Below the pieces are notes generated by a model. The model saw nothing but the letters and a program-made list of their open reading frames with translations, was not told the DNA's origin and did no database searches. The translations under genes were made by a program, and so were the position numbers. This document shows positions 9,117 to 17,254 of a stretch of DNA of 64,000 nucleotides, piece by piece. The first letter of the stretch is position 1, and the number at the start of each line of letters is the position of its first letter. The stretch comes from Octadecabacter temperatus (lineage in GTDB: Bacteria > Pseudomonadota > Alphaproteobacteria > Rhodobacterales > Rhodobacteraceae), in assembly GCF_001187845.1 (NCBI RefSeq), contig NZ_CP012160.1, forward strand, positions 310,001-374,000, in the 5' to 3' direction.

Positions 9117-10349
9117 TTAACCTTTCACGCTGCCAGCGGTAAGACCCGCGACAAGGAAGCGTTCAAACCATAAGAAAAGCGCCAAGACAGGAACTGTTGC
9201 GATTACGGCACCCGCCATAAGGTGCTGACGTGGAACCTCCGAGGAGTTCAGCTCAGCAATCCCGCGTGACAGAGTGTAAAGATCGACATTGTCGAGGAAC
9301 ATGAAAGCGAAGAGGAATTCGTTCCAAGCGATCATAAAGACATAGAGCGCGACGGATGCCATAGCAGGCAAAGCAAGCGGTAGGGTGATCTTTCGGATCA
9401 CATTTAAGCGGCTAAGCCCATCCATCAAACCAGCTTCTTCAAGCTCGGCAGGAATACCGCGAAAGTAGCCCTGAAGCATGTAAAGCGCGACAGGGATCGT
9501 CGTGGCCGGATAGACCAGCATCAGCCCCCAAAGCGTGTTGCGCATCCCAAGTTGGCTAAAAATCGCATAAAGCGGGATCACTAAAACGATCATCGGCACC
9601 ATATAAATCAACAAAATAGAGCGGCTCAGAAAATGTTGGCCCGGAAATTTCAGACGCGCCACAGCGTAGGCCCCCGGAACCGCAAAGAATAGCGTGATGA
9701 GGACGGTGACCACTGACACAAGTGCTGAGTTCATAAGATAGCTGCCGAAATGATACTGGGTGAACAGTTCAATGTAGCTGCGGAATAGCGCCGTGAATCC
9801 TTGTTCGAAATTGATCGAAAAATCGAGCGGGTTGGACAGCAACATTTGTTGGTTCTTCAGGCTCATCATCACCATGACAAAGAACGGAAGGGCGACGGCA
9901 ATGGTGAATGCGACGATGCCGAACCCCTTTACAAACCGCAGGCAGATGACCTCGACGTTATAGCGTCGTTCACGGCTGGGACCGAAACCTTTTGCTGTCG
10001 TGTTGATCGCGAATGTCACCAGCCAAGCCGTCACAACAACGGCAATTAGCTGACCAAACGAATAGGTCGACATCGCTAGGCCCAAAGGTTCGGCACCAGA
10101 GGTCACGGTTAGAACCAAGACGAAAATAAATGCGCTGAGCACACATATTCCCAATGTGCGTCTTTCGGGGGTGAACCCTGTCAGCACACCGGCGGTGACA
10201 AGCCCCGCAATGGCCCCAGCGGTAACTTGTGGCTGAAACAATTCACCAGAGATGAACAGCGCCAGAAGGGTAACCAGTATCGTGGCAATTGCCCCCCACA
10301 GTGCACCGAACAGCAAACAGAGGTAGAAGATATTCCCGAAACGGCTCAT
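9117..10349 (-). CDS. Sugar-type ABC transporter permease (MalG-like) with an N-terminal membrane extension
   Basis: A 410-residue inner-membrane protein. The C-terminal 275 residues are a standard binding-protein-dependent permease with the EAA loop (EAGLMDGLSRLNVIRKITLP) that docks the ATPase. The first 130 residues add about four hydrophobic segments (LFGALWGAIATILVTLLAL, GAIAGLVTAGVLTG and others), making it longer than the usual 280-residue MalG type. The start overlaps the upstream permease gene by four bases (ATGA), and its stop touches the hydrolase start, so the genes are probably translationally coupled. Confidence 0.85.
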   Translation of the reverse strand: MSRFGNIFYLCLLFGALWGAIATILVTLLALFISGELFQPQVTAGAIAGLVTAGVLTGFTPERRTLGICVLSAFIFVLVLTVTSGAEPLGLAMSTYSFGQLIAVVVTAWLVTFAINTTAKGFGPSRERRYNVEVICLRFVKGFGIVAFTIAVALPFFVMVMMSLKNQQMLLSNPLDFSINFEQGFTALFRSYIELFTQYHFGSYLMNSALVSVVTVLITLFFAVPGAYAVARLKFPGQHFLSRSILLIYMVPMIVLVIPLYAIFSQLGMRNTLWGLMLVYPATTIPVALYMLQGYFRGIPAELEEAGLMDGLSRLNVIRKITLPLALPAMASVALYVFMIAWNEFLFAFMFLDNVDLYTLSRGIAELNSSEVPRQHLMAGAVIATVPVLALFLWFERFLVAGLTAGSVKG

Positions 10350-11641
10350 GCGTCGTCCTCCGGTGAGAATTTGAAGAAGATCACTGAAAAGACCAGCAAG
10401 ATCAGGAACACGACCACCGCCACGGCGGCACCAGCACCAAGGTTGGACACAGCAAAGGCCTGTTCATAGACGTTTACCGTCAGGGTCCGCGTGCCAGCGG
10501 CACCACCCGTCAGTAGGAAGATGTCGTCGAACTTGTTAAACGTCCAGATGAAGCGCAGCAGGAACAAGACCGCCATAATGCCCGCCAGCTGCGGCAGCGA
10601 AATGAATCGGAATTGCTGGAGCGGTGTCGCGCCGTCGATTTCTGCGGCCTCGTAAATATCCGTGGACACCGACTGCATCCGCGCAAGGATGAACAGCATT
10701 GCCAGCGGAAAATAGCGCCAGATTTCAAAGATAATCACGACCGTAAGGGCGACGGGAAAATCAAACGACAACCCAAGGAACCGGATCTCTGCAACGCGCT
10801 GACCAAGGAAGTTGATTGGGCCGTCAATGACACCAAGTTGGATCAGCAGCGCGTTCAGCGTCCCACCAGGCCCCGGATCCAGCAGCAGCACCCAAGCGAG
10901 GGCGACAGCGATCACAGGGGCGACGTATGGGGACAGATATAGTCCCCGCAAGAAGCTGCGCCCACGGAATGTCATGTTCATCAACTGTGCCGCAAACAGG
11001 CCCATTACCAAGGCACCAATGGTGCCTGCGATAGTGTAATAGAGTGACGCCCAAAGTACCGGCCAAAAGTCAGACCCGTTGAAAACCTTTCGGAAATTAT
11101 CGAGCGTGAAATCATCGTTTATTAGAACGTTTTCGGGGTCAAACTCAAACGCGGCTTCGGTGTCTTTGACGTTGATGGGGGCGTCCAAGAAGGCCTGCGT
11201 TGCAGCGACGCGCACGATGACGTCTTCGCGTTTGCCCGCTTCGTAATCGCCGAGATCACAGGCCAAAACACTACCGTCCAAAGTACAGCGGTCATCGACG
11301 TTCAGAATGTCCAGTGTCGCTGGCAATTCATCGGTCATGAAGACTGCTGCTATGTCGCTTTGACGGGAGGAATTTCGGATCCGGTATCGGATATCGGCCT
11401 CGTCTCCCACGGCCTCAACGTCGCCCATTAGGCGTTCGTTCACGAGGATCGACGGCGCGCGCAGATCACCCAGCGTGACCGGCTTGAAGCTGATCCAGAC
11501 ATTGGCAAATAGGGGGAACAGGACAACGGACAACACGATTGCGAACGTCGGCAACAGCATCATATAGGCAAAACGCATTTCACGTTTGGCAAGCGGTCCT
11601 AAACCCTTGGGGGGCTGTGGCGGGCGATCATCCGACATCAT
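10346..11641 (-). CDS. Sugar-type ABC transporter permease (MalF-like) with a DUF11-like periplasmic insertion
   Basis: A 431-residue inner-membrane protein. The first helix (about 25-50) is followed by about 120 residues of soluble sequence (60-180) before the remaining helices; the EAA loop is AAEIDGATPLQQFRFISLP. The insert contains CTLDGSVLACDLGDYEAGK (Cys119, Cys128), a pattern like DUF11 beta-sandwich repeats, and would lie in the periplasm where the MalF P2 loop sits. It may help dock the binding protein. Two ATG codons (11641, 11638) are possible starts. A strong hairpin separates it from the binding-protein gene. Confidence 0.85.
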   Translation of the reverse strand: MMSDDRPPQPPKGLGPLAKREMRFAYMMLLPTFAIVLSVVLFPLFANVWISFKPVTLGDLRAPSILVNERLMGDVEAVGDEADIRYRIRNSSRQSDIAAVFMTDELPATLDILNVDDRCTLDGSVLACDLGDYEAGKREDVIVRVAATQAFLDAPINVKDTEAAFEFDPENVLINDDFTLDNFRKVFNGSDFWPVLWASLYYTIAGTIGALVMGLFAAQLMNMTFRGRSFLRGLYLSPYVAPVIAVALAWVLLLDPGPGGTLNALLIQLGVIDGPINFLGQRVAEIRFLGLSFDFPVALTVVIIFEIWRYFPLAMLFILARMQSVSTDIYEAAEIDGATPLQQFRFISLPQLAGIMAVLFLLRFIWTFNKFDDIFLLTGGAAGTRTLTVNVYEQAFAVSNLGAGAAVAVVVFLILLVFSVIFFKFSPEDDA

Positions 11642-11669
11642 CTAATCCAGATCATTAGGGGGGAAGGTC

Positions 11670-11695
11670 GGCGACGCGGAGGTTTCCGCGCCGCC
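11670..11695 (-). other. Intergenic hairpin between binding-protein and permease genes
   Basis: On the minus strand, an 11-bp stem (GGCGGCGCGGA / TCCGCGTCGCC, one G-U pair) closes an AACC loop. It lies just after the binding-protein stop and before the permease. No T-run follows, so it looks like an mRNA-stabilising or attenuating element, which would favour more binding protein than permease. Confidence 0.6.
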
Positions 11696-11707
11696 TGTTA
11701 GTATTGC

Positions 11708-13054
11708 TTACAGATCAAGAGCCATATGCTCTGCGACGATCTTGTCCGCAGCTTCCTGAACCGTAAGATCGCCATCTGTCATCTCACGAATAACGCGCGA
11801 CATAACTTGGGAGTTCACGATTTTGGACGCTGTGGCGAGTTGGCCGTCAGCCACACCCCAGCGGTCACCTACAGAGAGGCCTTCAACGATGTCGTCGATG
11901 ACGGACTGTGGGTAGATGTCACCCAGCGGCGCTTTGCGATCTACGCCAACGTCCAGGCCAGCCCAGGCCATCTCAAAGGATGTGTCGCCAGCTTCTGCGC
12001 CGCGACGTACCGGGAACTTGCCTTCCGGAGCCTGTGACAGCCACTGGCTGTAACCTTCGGACATAACGTATTCAACGAATTCCTGTGCAACGCTCGTGTT
12101 GGCGTCAGCAGAAATGCCGAGATAGCGCACGTCAGCATAGGCAGCGCCATCTGCATTGCCAGGGCCGGAAATCACGGTCGAGAAACCGGTCATTTCTGCC
12201 AAAGCAGTCGTCATAGGGTCATCGTCGATGGTGACTGGCGCACTGTCACGCAGGCCGCCAAGTTCGTCCAAAATAGATGGGGACCAGATCACCATTGCGG
12301 CTTTACCATCAAGGTACAGCTCACGGGACTGGGACCAGTACAAATCACCTTCGGGCGAGTTCGCAACGAGGTCTTGATAAAGCTCAAGAAGCTCAACCAG
12401 ATGCGTCGTGTCTTCGTTGATGGAACCGTCAGCGTTGACCGGTGAGTAGCCAGTAGCGAGCGAAAGGTGCTCGATCAACTGCATCATATAGCCTTCGTCA
12501 ATCTTAGTCGCGGCGACGAAGCCGTACATTTCAGGTGGGTTGTGCAGGGCTGTCATCGCGGCTTGCATGTCGTCAAAAGAAGACGGTGCTGCAAGACCGG
12601 CCGCTTCGAACAAGTCAGCGCGGTAAACAACAAGCTGGGTCCAGCCGTCGGATGGAACAGCTACGATTTCACCGTCAGACATAGCCATACCGACTGGGCC
12701 TTCAGCGAAGGTATCGACGCCTAAGTTGTCCATGACTTCGCTTGCAGCACCCGCATCCAGCAAACCGGCTTCGGAGTATGGCAGGATGTGGCTAACGGTC
12801 AGGTTGATGACGTCAGGCAGATCGCCAGCAGCAAACGCAGCAGTTGCGCGTGTCTGGATGTCGGATTCTTCGACTGGGATGATCTCAACTGTGTGGCCTG
12901 TTGCAGCCTCAAAGCCTGCAACCATTTCTTCCTGAACGGCGATACGCTCTGGCTGGACTTCCATTGTCCAGAACCGGATCGTGTCCGCATTTGCGGCACC
13001 CGTAAGAACGGTTGTGGCAAGTAAACCTGCCATTAGATGTGTAGTGCGTTTCAT
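11708..13054 (-). CDS. Extracellular solute-binding protein, sugar-type (family 1) ABC transporter
   Basis: A 448-residue periplasmic protein. Residues 1-23 are a Sec signal peptide ending TGAANA. The mature part follows the family 1 solute-binding pattern: IRFWTMEVQPERIAVQEEMV at the start, FAAGDLPDVINL, and YLDGKAAMVIW in the middle. It captures the substrate for the MalF/MalG/ATPase genes downstream. The start overlaps the lacI-type gene by four bases (ATGA), placing regulator and transporter in one transcript. Specificity cannot be read from sequence; the GH63 and glycerate kinase genes suggest a glycosylglycerate. Confidence 0.88.
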   Translation of the reverse strand: MKRTTHLMAGLLATTVLTGAANADTIRFWTMEVQPERIAVQEEMVAGFEAATGHTVEIIPVEESDIQTRATAAFAAGDLPDVINLTVSHILPYSEAGLLDAGAASEVMDNLGVDTFAEGPVGMAMSDGEIVAVPSDGWTQLVVYRADLFEAAGLAAPSSFDDMQAAMTALHNPPEMYGFVAATKIDEGYMMQLIEHLSLATGYSPVNADGSINEDTTHLVELLELYQDLVANSPEGDLYWSQSRELYLDGKAAMVIWSPSILDELGGLRDSAPVTIDDDPMTTALAEMTGFSTVISGPGNADGAAYADVRYLGISADANTSVAQEFVEYVMSEGYSQWLSQAPEGKFPVRRGAEAGDTSFEMAWAGLDVGVDRKAPLGDIYPQSVIDDIVEGLSVGDRWGVADGQLATASKIVNSQVMSRVIREMTDGDLTVQEAADKIVAEHMALDL

Positions 13055-14121
13055 TGAATTTCCTCCCGTTTTGAAACGTTTATTGGGCCCGCTACTCTCT
13101 CTAACGGTCCGTCGGTCTCGCGGCGCAGTAGTTGTGCACGCTGCAATTCTTGGTGTTTGATCGGATCATCGCCGTCGATGATCGCAAGCAACATGTCCCC
13201 CAATCTGCGCCCCGCATGTGCAAGCGGCTGCGCCATCGTCGTAAGTGGTGGATTGGTGTGAACGCCAAACTTGAGCCCATCATACCCAATCACAGAAATA
13301 TCCTTACCTGGCCGCATTCCGCGTGCTCGAATTGCGGCCAAAGCACCGATCGCCATCGAGTCCGTCACGCACACAATAGCTGTCGGCGGCTCTGGCAGAT
13401 CAAGCAACATCGAAGTGGCAATCTCGCCGCCATCATCACTGAGATCCGCGATCTGAATCAGGTCGGGATCGACGGGCAATCCGTTGGATTTGACCGCTTT
13501 GTTATAGCCGTTCAACCGGTCCTGCGTGAACTGGTATTGCAAAGGCGCACCGACAAAGGCAATGCGGCTGTGACCCAGTCCGACCAAGTGGTCAACGGAA
13601 GTGACAAAGGCATCTTCACCGTCCACATCAAACCACGCGTAATCGTCACTCGACCCCGTTCTACCGTGCACTACGAAAGGGCACTTCAGTCCCTGCAATA
13701 GGCGGATGCGCGGGTCATTTTTCAGCGGGCGTGACATCACAAGTCCCCCCACTCGACCAGAGCGAACCAAACGGTCGATCTGCGCTAGTTCATCCTTGGG
13801 TGAGTCTGCGTGAACCACGAGCACATCCCAATTCCGCATGCTCATTGCCTCGCCCAGCCCCTGCAAAAGCTGCGCCACGAACGTCTGCGCAATCGAATTA
13901 CTATGACGTGGCAAAACATAGCCGATGGTTTCAGGGGTGCCGATGGAAAGGCTGCGCGCAGTCTTGTTTGCACGATAGCCCAATTCATCCGCTGCGCGCT
14001 TCACTCGCTCGCGGGTTACTGGACTGATGTCGGCATAACCGTTCAATGCGCGGCTCACCGTCCCGACCGTTAGATCAAGGTGTGCTGCAAGTACTTTTAA
14101 GCTGACCGGCTTCCCAGACAT
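13051..14121 (-). CDS. LacI family transcriptional regulator of the glycosylglycerate-type cluster
   Basis: A 356-residue repressor. The N-terminal helix-turn-helix (VLAAHLDLTVGTVSRALNGY) is followed by the hinge helix (RANKTARSLSIG) and a periplasmic-binding-protein-like effector domain. It is the first gene of the minus-strand operon and faces the isomerase gene across a promoter region with two identical palindromes (CGAAACCGGTTTCG), which are the expected LacI-type operators. It therefore probably represses both divergent operons, and its own gene, until a sugar or glycosylglycerate effector binds. Confidence 0.9.
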   Translation of the reverse strand: MSGKPVSLKVLAAHLDLTVGTVSRALNGYADISPVTRERVKRAADELGYRANKTARSLSIGTPETIGYVLPRHSNSIAQTFVAQLLQGLGEAMSMRNWDVLVVHADSPKDELAQIDRLVRSGRVGGLVMSRPLKNDPRIRLLQGLKCPFVVHGRTGSSDDYAWFDVDGEDAFVTSVDHLVGLGHSRIAFVGAPLQYQFTQDRLNGYNKAVKSNGLPVDPDLIQIADLSDDGGEIATSMLLDLPEPPTAIVCVTDSMAIGALAAIRARGMRPGKDISVIGYDGLKFGVHTNPPLTTMAQPLAHAGRRLGDMLLAIIDGDDPIKHQELQRAQLLRRETDGPLERVAGPINVSKREEIQ

Positions 14122-14149
14122 CGATTCCCTCCCATTTCATCAACGCTAA

Positions 14150-14165
14150 CCGAAACCGGTTTCGG
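14150..14165. promoter_or_regulatory. Perfect LacI-type operator 1
   Basis: CCGAAACCGGTTTCGG is a perfect 16-bp palindrome with the central CG-free ACCGGT core usual for LacI-family sites. It lies 29 bases upstream of the lacI-type start codon, where it could autoregulate. Confidence 0.85.
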
Positions 14166-14173
14166 AAATCAAG

Positions 14174-14187
14174 CGAAACCGGTTTCG
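14174..14187. promoter_or_regulatory. Perfect LacI-type operator 2
   Basis: CGAAACCGGTTTCG repeats the core of operator 1 exactly, with dyad centres 23 bp apart, about two helical turns. It is closer to the isomerase gene and probably controls that promoter, or serves as the second half of a cooperative site. Confidence 0.85.
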
Positions 14188-14281
14188 GTGGGCGAATTTT
14201 AATTGTATGAAGAGATGTTGGAATCAGAAATTCGCGCTTTTCATCATAAAAATCACGCGCAAAAATACAGGAACGGGACAG

Positions 14282-14968
14282 ATGAAACGCTCACGCATAA
14301 ACGAAATCATCACTGAATCTAACGACATGATGCGCTCTTTCGGGTTTGTTCTGCCGCCCTGGGCCTACTGGACGCCGGAAGAATTTAAAGCGCGTTCTGG
14401 GGAGGCTGCGGCTGTAATCGCGGCCCGAAATGGCTGGGACATCACCGACTATGGAGACGGTGATTTCGACAAAATGGGGTTGTTCCTTTTCACCTTGCGA
14501 AACGGACGTTTGGCCGATCTGAAACGGGGAGGTGGAATGTGCTACGCGGAGAAACTACTTATTTCGAAGCAGGACCAACTTAGCCCGATGCACACCCACG
14601 TCATAAAGGCCGAAGACATCATCAACCGTGGTGGAGCTACGTTGGTGGTCGAACTTTTCGGCTCAGACTCGGATGGGGGATTCGACGAAACAGCCGGCGG
14701 TACGGTGTTCTGTGATGGGCTGCGTCGTGACTACGGTCCCGGCGAGAAACTGCGCCTTAAGCCTGGTGAAAGCGTCACCCTTATGCCAGGCGATTGGCAT
14801 GCATTTTGGGGCGATGGCGGCGATGTTCTGATTGGTGAGGTTTCCACGGTCAACGACGACGAAACCGACAACATCTTCCGGGATCCGATCGGTCGATTTG
14901 CCGAAATCGAAGAAGACGAAGCGCCCAAGCACTTGTTGGTTAGCGATTACCGAACTTGGCTGGTCTAA
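14282..14968 (+). CDS. D-lyxose/D-mannose ketol-isomerase family protein
   Basis: A 228-residue cupin enzyme. Metal-binding cupin residues are visible: LSPMHTHVIKAEDIINRGG carries the His-x-His and Glu, and LMPGDWHAFWG the later His. Length and order match bacterial D-lyxose isomerases, which also interconvert D-mannose and D-fructose. This would move hexose released by the hydrolase into fructose metabolism. I chose the ATG at 14282, after CAGGAACGGGA; the frame is open back to 14207, but that extension lacks family pattern. It is divergent from lacI and starts the plus-strand operon isomerase-GNAT-glycerate kinase. Confidence 0.8.
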   Translation: MKRSRINEIITESNDMMRSFGFVLPPWAYWTPEEFKARSGEAAAVIAARNGWDITDYGDGDFDKMGLFLFTLRNGRLADLKRGGGMCYAEKLLISKQDQLSPMHTHVIKAEDIINRGGATLVVELFGSDSDGGFDETAGGTVFCDGLRRDYGPGEKLRLKPGESVTLMPGDWHAFWGDGGDVLIGEVSTVNDDETDNIFRDPIGRFAEIEEDEAPKHLLVSDYRTWLV

Positions 14969-14971
14969 ACG

Positions 14972-15418
14972 ATGATTACTGATGCATCTCCTGAAAGCGG
15001 GTTTTCGAGCGATTTGGAAGCAGCTCTACTGGAGGATTTAAGGGCCTCGTCCGCTCAAACTCACAACGGTCGAGTTGACCTAGCGGTGCGAGATGATGAC
15101 GGAGCACTTCTGGCAGGACTGGCTGCAACCACGTCTTACGGCTGGCTACGAGTAAATATGTTATGGGTTTGCTCGGGTCATCGGCGTACAGGCTTGGGGC
15201 GGCAGTTGATGCAACGCGCATTCGAACAAAGTCTTCAAAAAGGATGCCATGCGACATGGCTAGAAACCTCAAACCCGCAGGCGCGGGACTTTTACAAAAG
15301 TTTGGAATTTGAAGTCTTTGCAGCGCTGACAAATGAAGCAAACGACGTGCCACAGGGACACACGCGTTGGTTCTTGCGCCGCAAACTGGGACCCTCGCTG
15401 TTCGGAGAAACATCATGA
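14972..15418 (+). CDS. GNAT family N-acetyltransferase
   Basis: A 148-residue protein with the acetyl-CoA-binding GNAT pattern: RVNMLWVCSGHRRTGLGRQL is strand 4 plus the pyrophosphate loop (R/Q-x-x-G-x-G/A type), followed by WLETSNPQARDFYKSLEF typical of motif B. It starts three bases after the isomerase stop and overlaps the glycerate kinase start by four bases, so it is translated from the same message. Its acceptor is unknown and its role in the pathway is not obvious. Confidence 0.8.
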   Translation: MITDASPESGFSSDLEAALLEDLRASSAQTHNGRVDLAVRDDDGALLAGLAATTSYGWLRVNMLWVCSGHRRTGLGRQLMQRAFEQSLQKGCHATWLETSNPQARDFYKSLEFEVFAALTNEANDVPQGHTRWFLRRKLGPSLFGETS

Positions 15419-16689
15419 CGGACCTTATCACCGCCGCGCGAACCTTCCTTGAAGGCCTGTTCGCCGAGGCTGTCGCCGTCGCCGACCCGATGCGCGTCGT
15501 TGCTGCGCATTTGCCCGCACGTCCGGAGGGGCGACTTGTGATCATCGGCGCTGGCAAAGCAAGTGCGCGCATGGCCGAAGCGGTCGAGGCTCATTATGGC
15601 CCCTGTGATGGGCTCGTTATCACACGATACGGGTATGAGCGGCCAACACAGGGTATCGAGATTGCGCAGGCATCTCATCCGGTTCCCGACACCGCGGGCG
15701 TCACCGCGACACGAAAAATGATCGATCTTGTGACAGGGCTCACACCCGACGATTTTGTCATCGCTCTCATATCTGGTGGCGGCTCCGCCCTGCTGTGCGC
15801 GCCCTCCGATGGGCTTACGCTCGACGACAAAATGGAGGTGAACCGCGCATTACTGGCGTCCGGCGCGCCGATCGACGAGATGAACATCGTGCGCAAACAT
15901 CTTAGCTTGATCAAAGGCGGCCAACTGGCTGCGGCATGCCACCCTGCCCAACAATTGACGCTGTTGATTTCAGACGTACCTGGCGATGATCCATGCCAGA
16001 TCGCGTCGGGCCCCACGGTTGGTGAAGAAAGCACCGCGCAAGATGCTCTTGCTATTCTCGATCAACGAGGCATTTCCCTGCCCTCTCATATCCGTAACTC
16101 AATCGCTGAAGCTTCTTCAGTTGTGCCACCAAACGATCCGCGCCTATCGCATGCCGATACAAGGATCATTGCAGCCCCTTCCCATTCTATCGCTGCCGCC
16201 GCAAAGCTGGCGAAGACTGCCGGATACGACGTACGTAATCTTGGCGACGCAATCGAGGGTGAGGCCCGTGACCTTGGCGCACAGCAAGCTGCACTCGCGT
16301 TGTCGCTTCAGGCCGAACTCAAGCCGAGCGATAAGCCCATTTTGTTGCTGTCTGGTGGTGAATGCACTGTAACCCGCCGCGGTGACGGCATTGGTGGCCC
16401 GAACGCGGAATTCGTGCTGTCAGCCGCAATCGTTCTGAATCGACAACAAAGCATCCACGTTCTTGCCTGCGATACCGACGGTGTCGACGGCGCCGCTGAG
16501 ATCGCTGGCGCTTATGCGGGTCCGGAAACGTTGTCGCTCGCCTTGCAAGTTGATCGCGACCCCGTGGCTGCGCTTAGCGAAAACGACGCCCATAGCTTTT
16601 TCGCATCTGTGAGGGGGCAGATCGTAACCGGACCGACCTTAACGAACGTCAACGATTTCAGAGCGATTCTGATCTTGCCACTAAGCTAA
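15415..16689 (+). CDS. Glycerate 2-kinase (MOFRL family, GckA/TtuD type)
   Basis: A 424-residue cytosolic enzyme phosphorylating D-glycerate to 2-phosphoglycerate, which enters lower glycolysis. Seen are IIGAGKASARMAEAVE (nucleotide loop), LISGGGSALLCAPSDGL, NIVRKHLSLIKGGQLA, and the C-terminal MOFRL segment LLLSGGECTVTRRG with CDTDGVDGAAE. I chose the ATG at 15415, which overlaps the GNAT stop (ATGA). It is the last gene of the plus-strand operon. In this context glycerate would come from hydrolysis of a glycosylglycerate. Confidence 0.9.
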   Translation: MTDLITAARTFLEGLFAEAVAVADPMRVVAAHLPARPEGRLVIIGAGKASARMAEAVEAHYGPCDGLVITRYGYERPTQGIEIAQASHPVPDTAGVTATRKMIDLVTGLTPDDFVIALISGGGSALLCAPSDGLTLDDKMEVNRALLASGAPIDEMNIVRKHLSLIKGGQLAAACHPAQQLTLLISDVPGDDPCQIASGPTVGEESTAQDALAILDQRGISLPSHIRNSIAEASSVVPPNDPRLSHADTRIIAAPSHSIAAAAKLAKTAGYDVRNLGDAIEGEARDLGAQQAALALSLQAELKPSDKPILLLSGGECTVTRRGDGIGGPNAEFVLSAAIVLNRQQSIHVLACDTDGVDGAAEIAGAYAGPETLSLALQVDRDPVAALSENDAHSFFASVRGQIVTGPTLTNVNDFRAILILPLS

Positions 16690-16780
16690 TTGGTAGTTGC
16701 ATTCTAAGTTGCATGAGTTGTGTTGCAGTAAGGAGTGTGCCGCAACAGCGGACGGATGCTGTTACAGCGAAATTGGAAAA

Positions 16781-16948
16781 CTAAGGTCGGTTTTGTCCGC
16801 ACTCTTTGAATTCGCCAACCTTTAACTTTTTCCGACAGCGGTAAAGGTCCGCAATTAAGGGCTGCGCCGCGGCATCGTCGGGATCAATCAATGTCCGGTT
16901 TGGGCCGTGAACTGGCATTTTCGGAGCAATCGTGTCTGGCTTGCTCAT
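16781..16948 (-). CDS. Possible small protein (55 residues), unrecognised
   Basis: An ATG at 16948, with AGGAG 14 bases upstream, opens a 55-codon frame ending in TAG. The product is hydrophilic and mixed in charge (LIDPDDAAAQPLIADLYRCR, then KKLKVGEFKECGQNRP) with two Cys. The composition looks protein-like rather than random, but I recognise no family. It lies in the otherwise empty stretch between glycerate kinase and tRNA-Gly, pointing away from the tRNA. Confidence 0.35.
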   Translation of the reverse strand: MSKPDTIAPKMPVHGPNRTLIDPDDAAAQPLIADLYRCRKKLKVGEFKECGQNRP

Positions 16949-16996
16949 TCTCGGTCTTGACGCTCCTACACCCTTGAAATATGCGTATTTCTGGTC

Positions 16997-17071
16997 GCGG
17001 GTGTTGTGTAATGGTTAAGACCCCAGTTTTCCAAACTGGAGATGGGGGTTCGATTCCCCCCACCCGCTCCA
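16997..17071 (+). tRNA. tRNA-Gly (anticodon UCC)
   Basis: GCGGGTG pairs with CACCCGC over seven base pairs. The anticodon arm is CCAGT-TTTCCAA-ACTGG with anticodon TCC, and the T arm contains GGTTCGATTCC. The 3' CCA is encoded. Total length with CCA is 75 bases. Confidence 0.97.
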
Positions 17072-17254
17072 ACCTTCCAAAAATCGAACATTCCAATTGC
17101 GTACCCCGACTTCTTTAGGGAACTCGACAGCACGCGTTGAGAAAAGTTCTTCATAGATTGTGATATTACGACGCATCCGAACGGTTGCTTGGTGTTGGGC
17201 GGTTGTGTGCTCTCGTAGTCACCATTAAGTCGTGTCCCTAACAAAGGATAAGCT

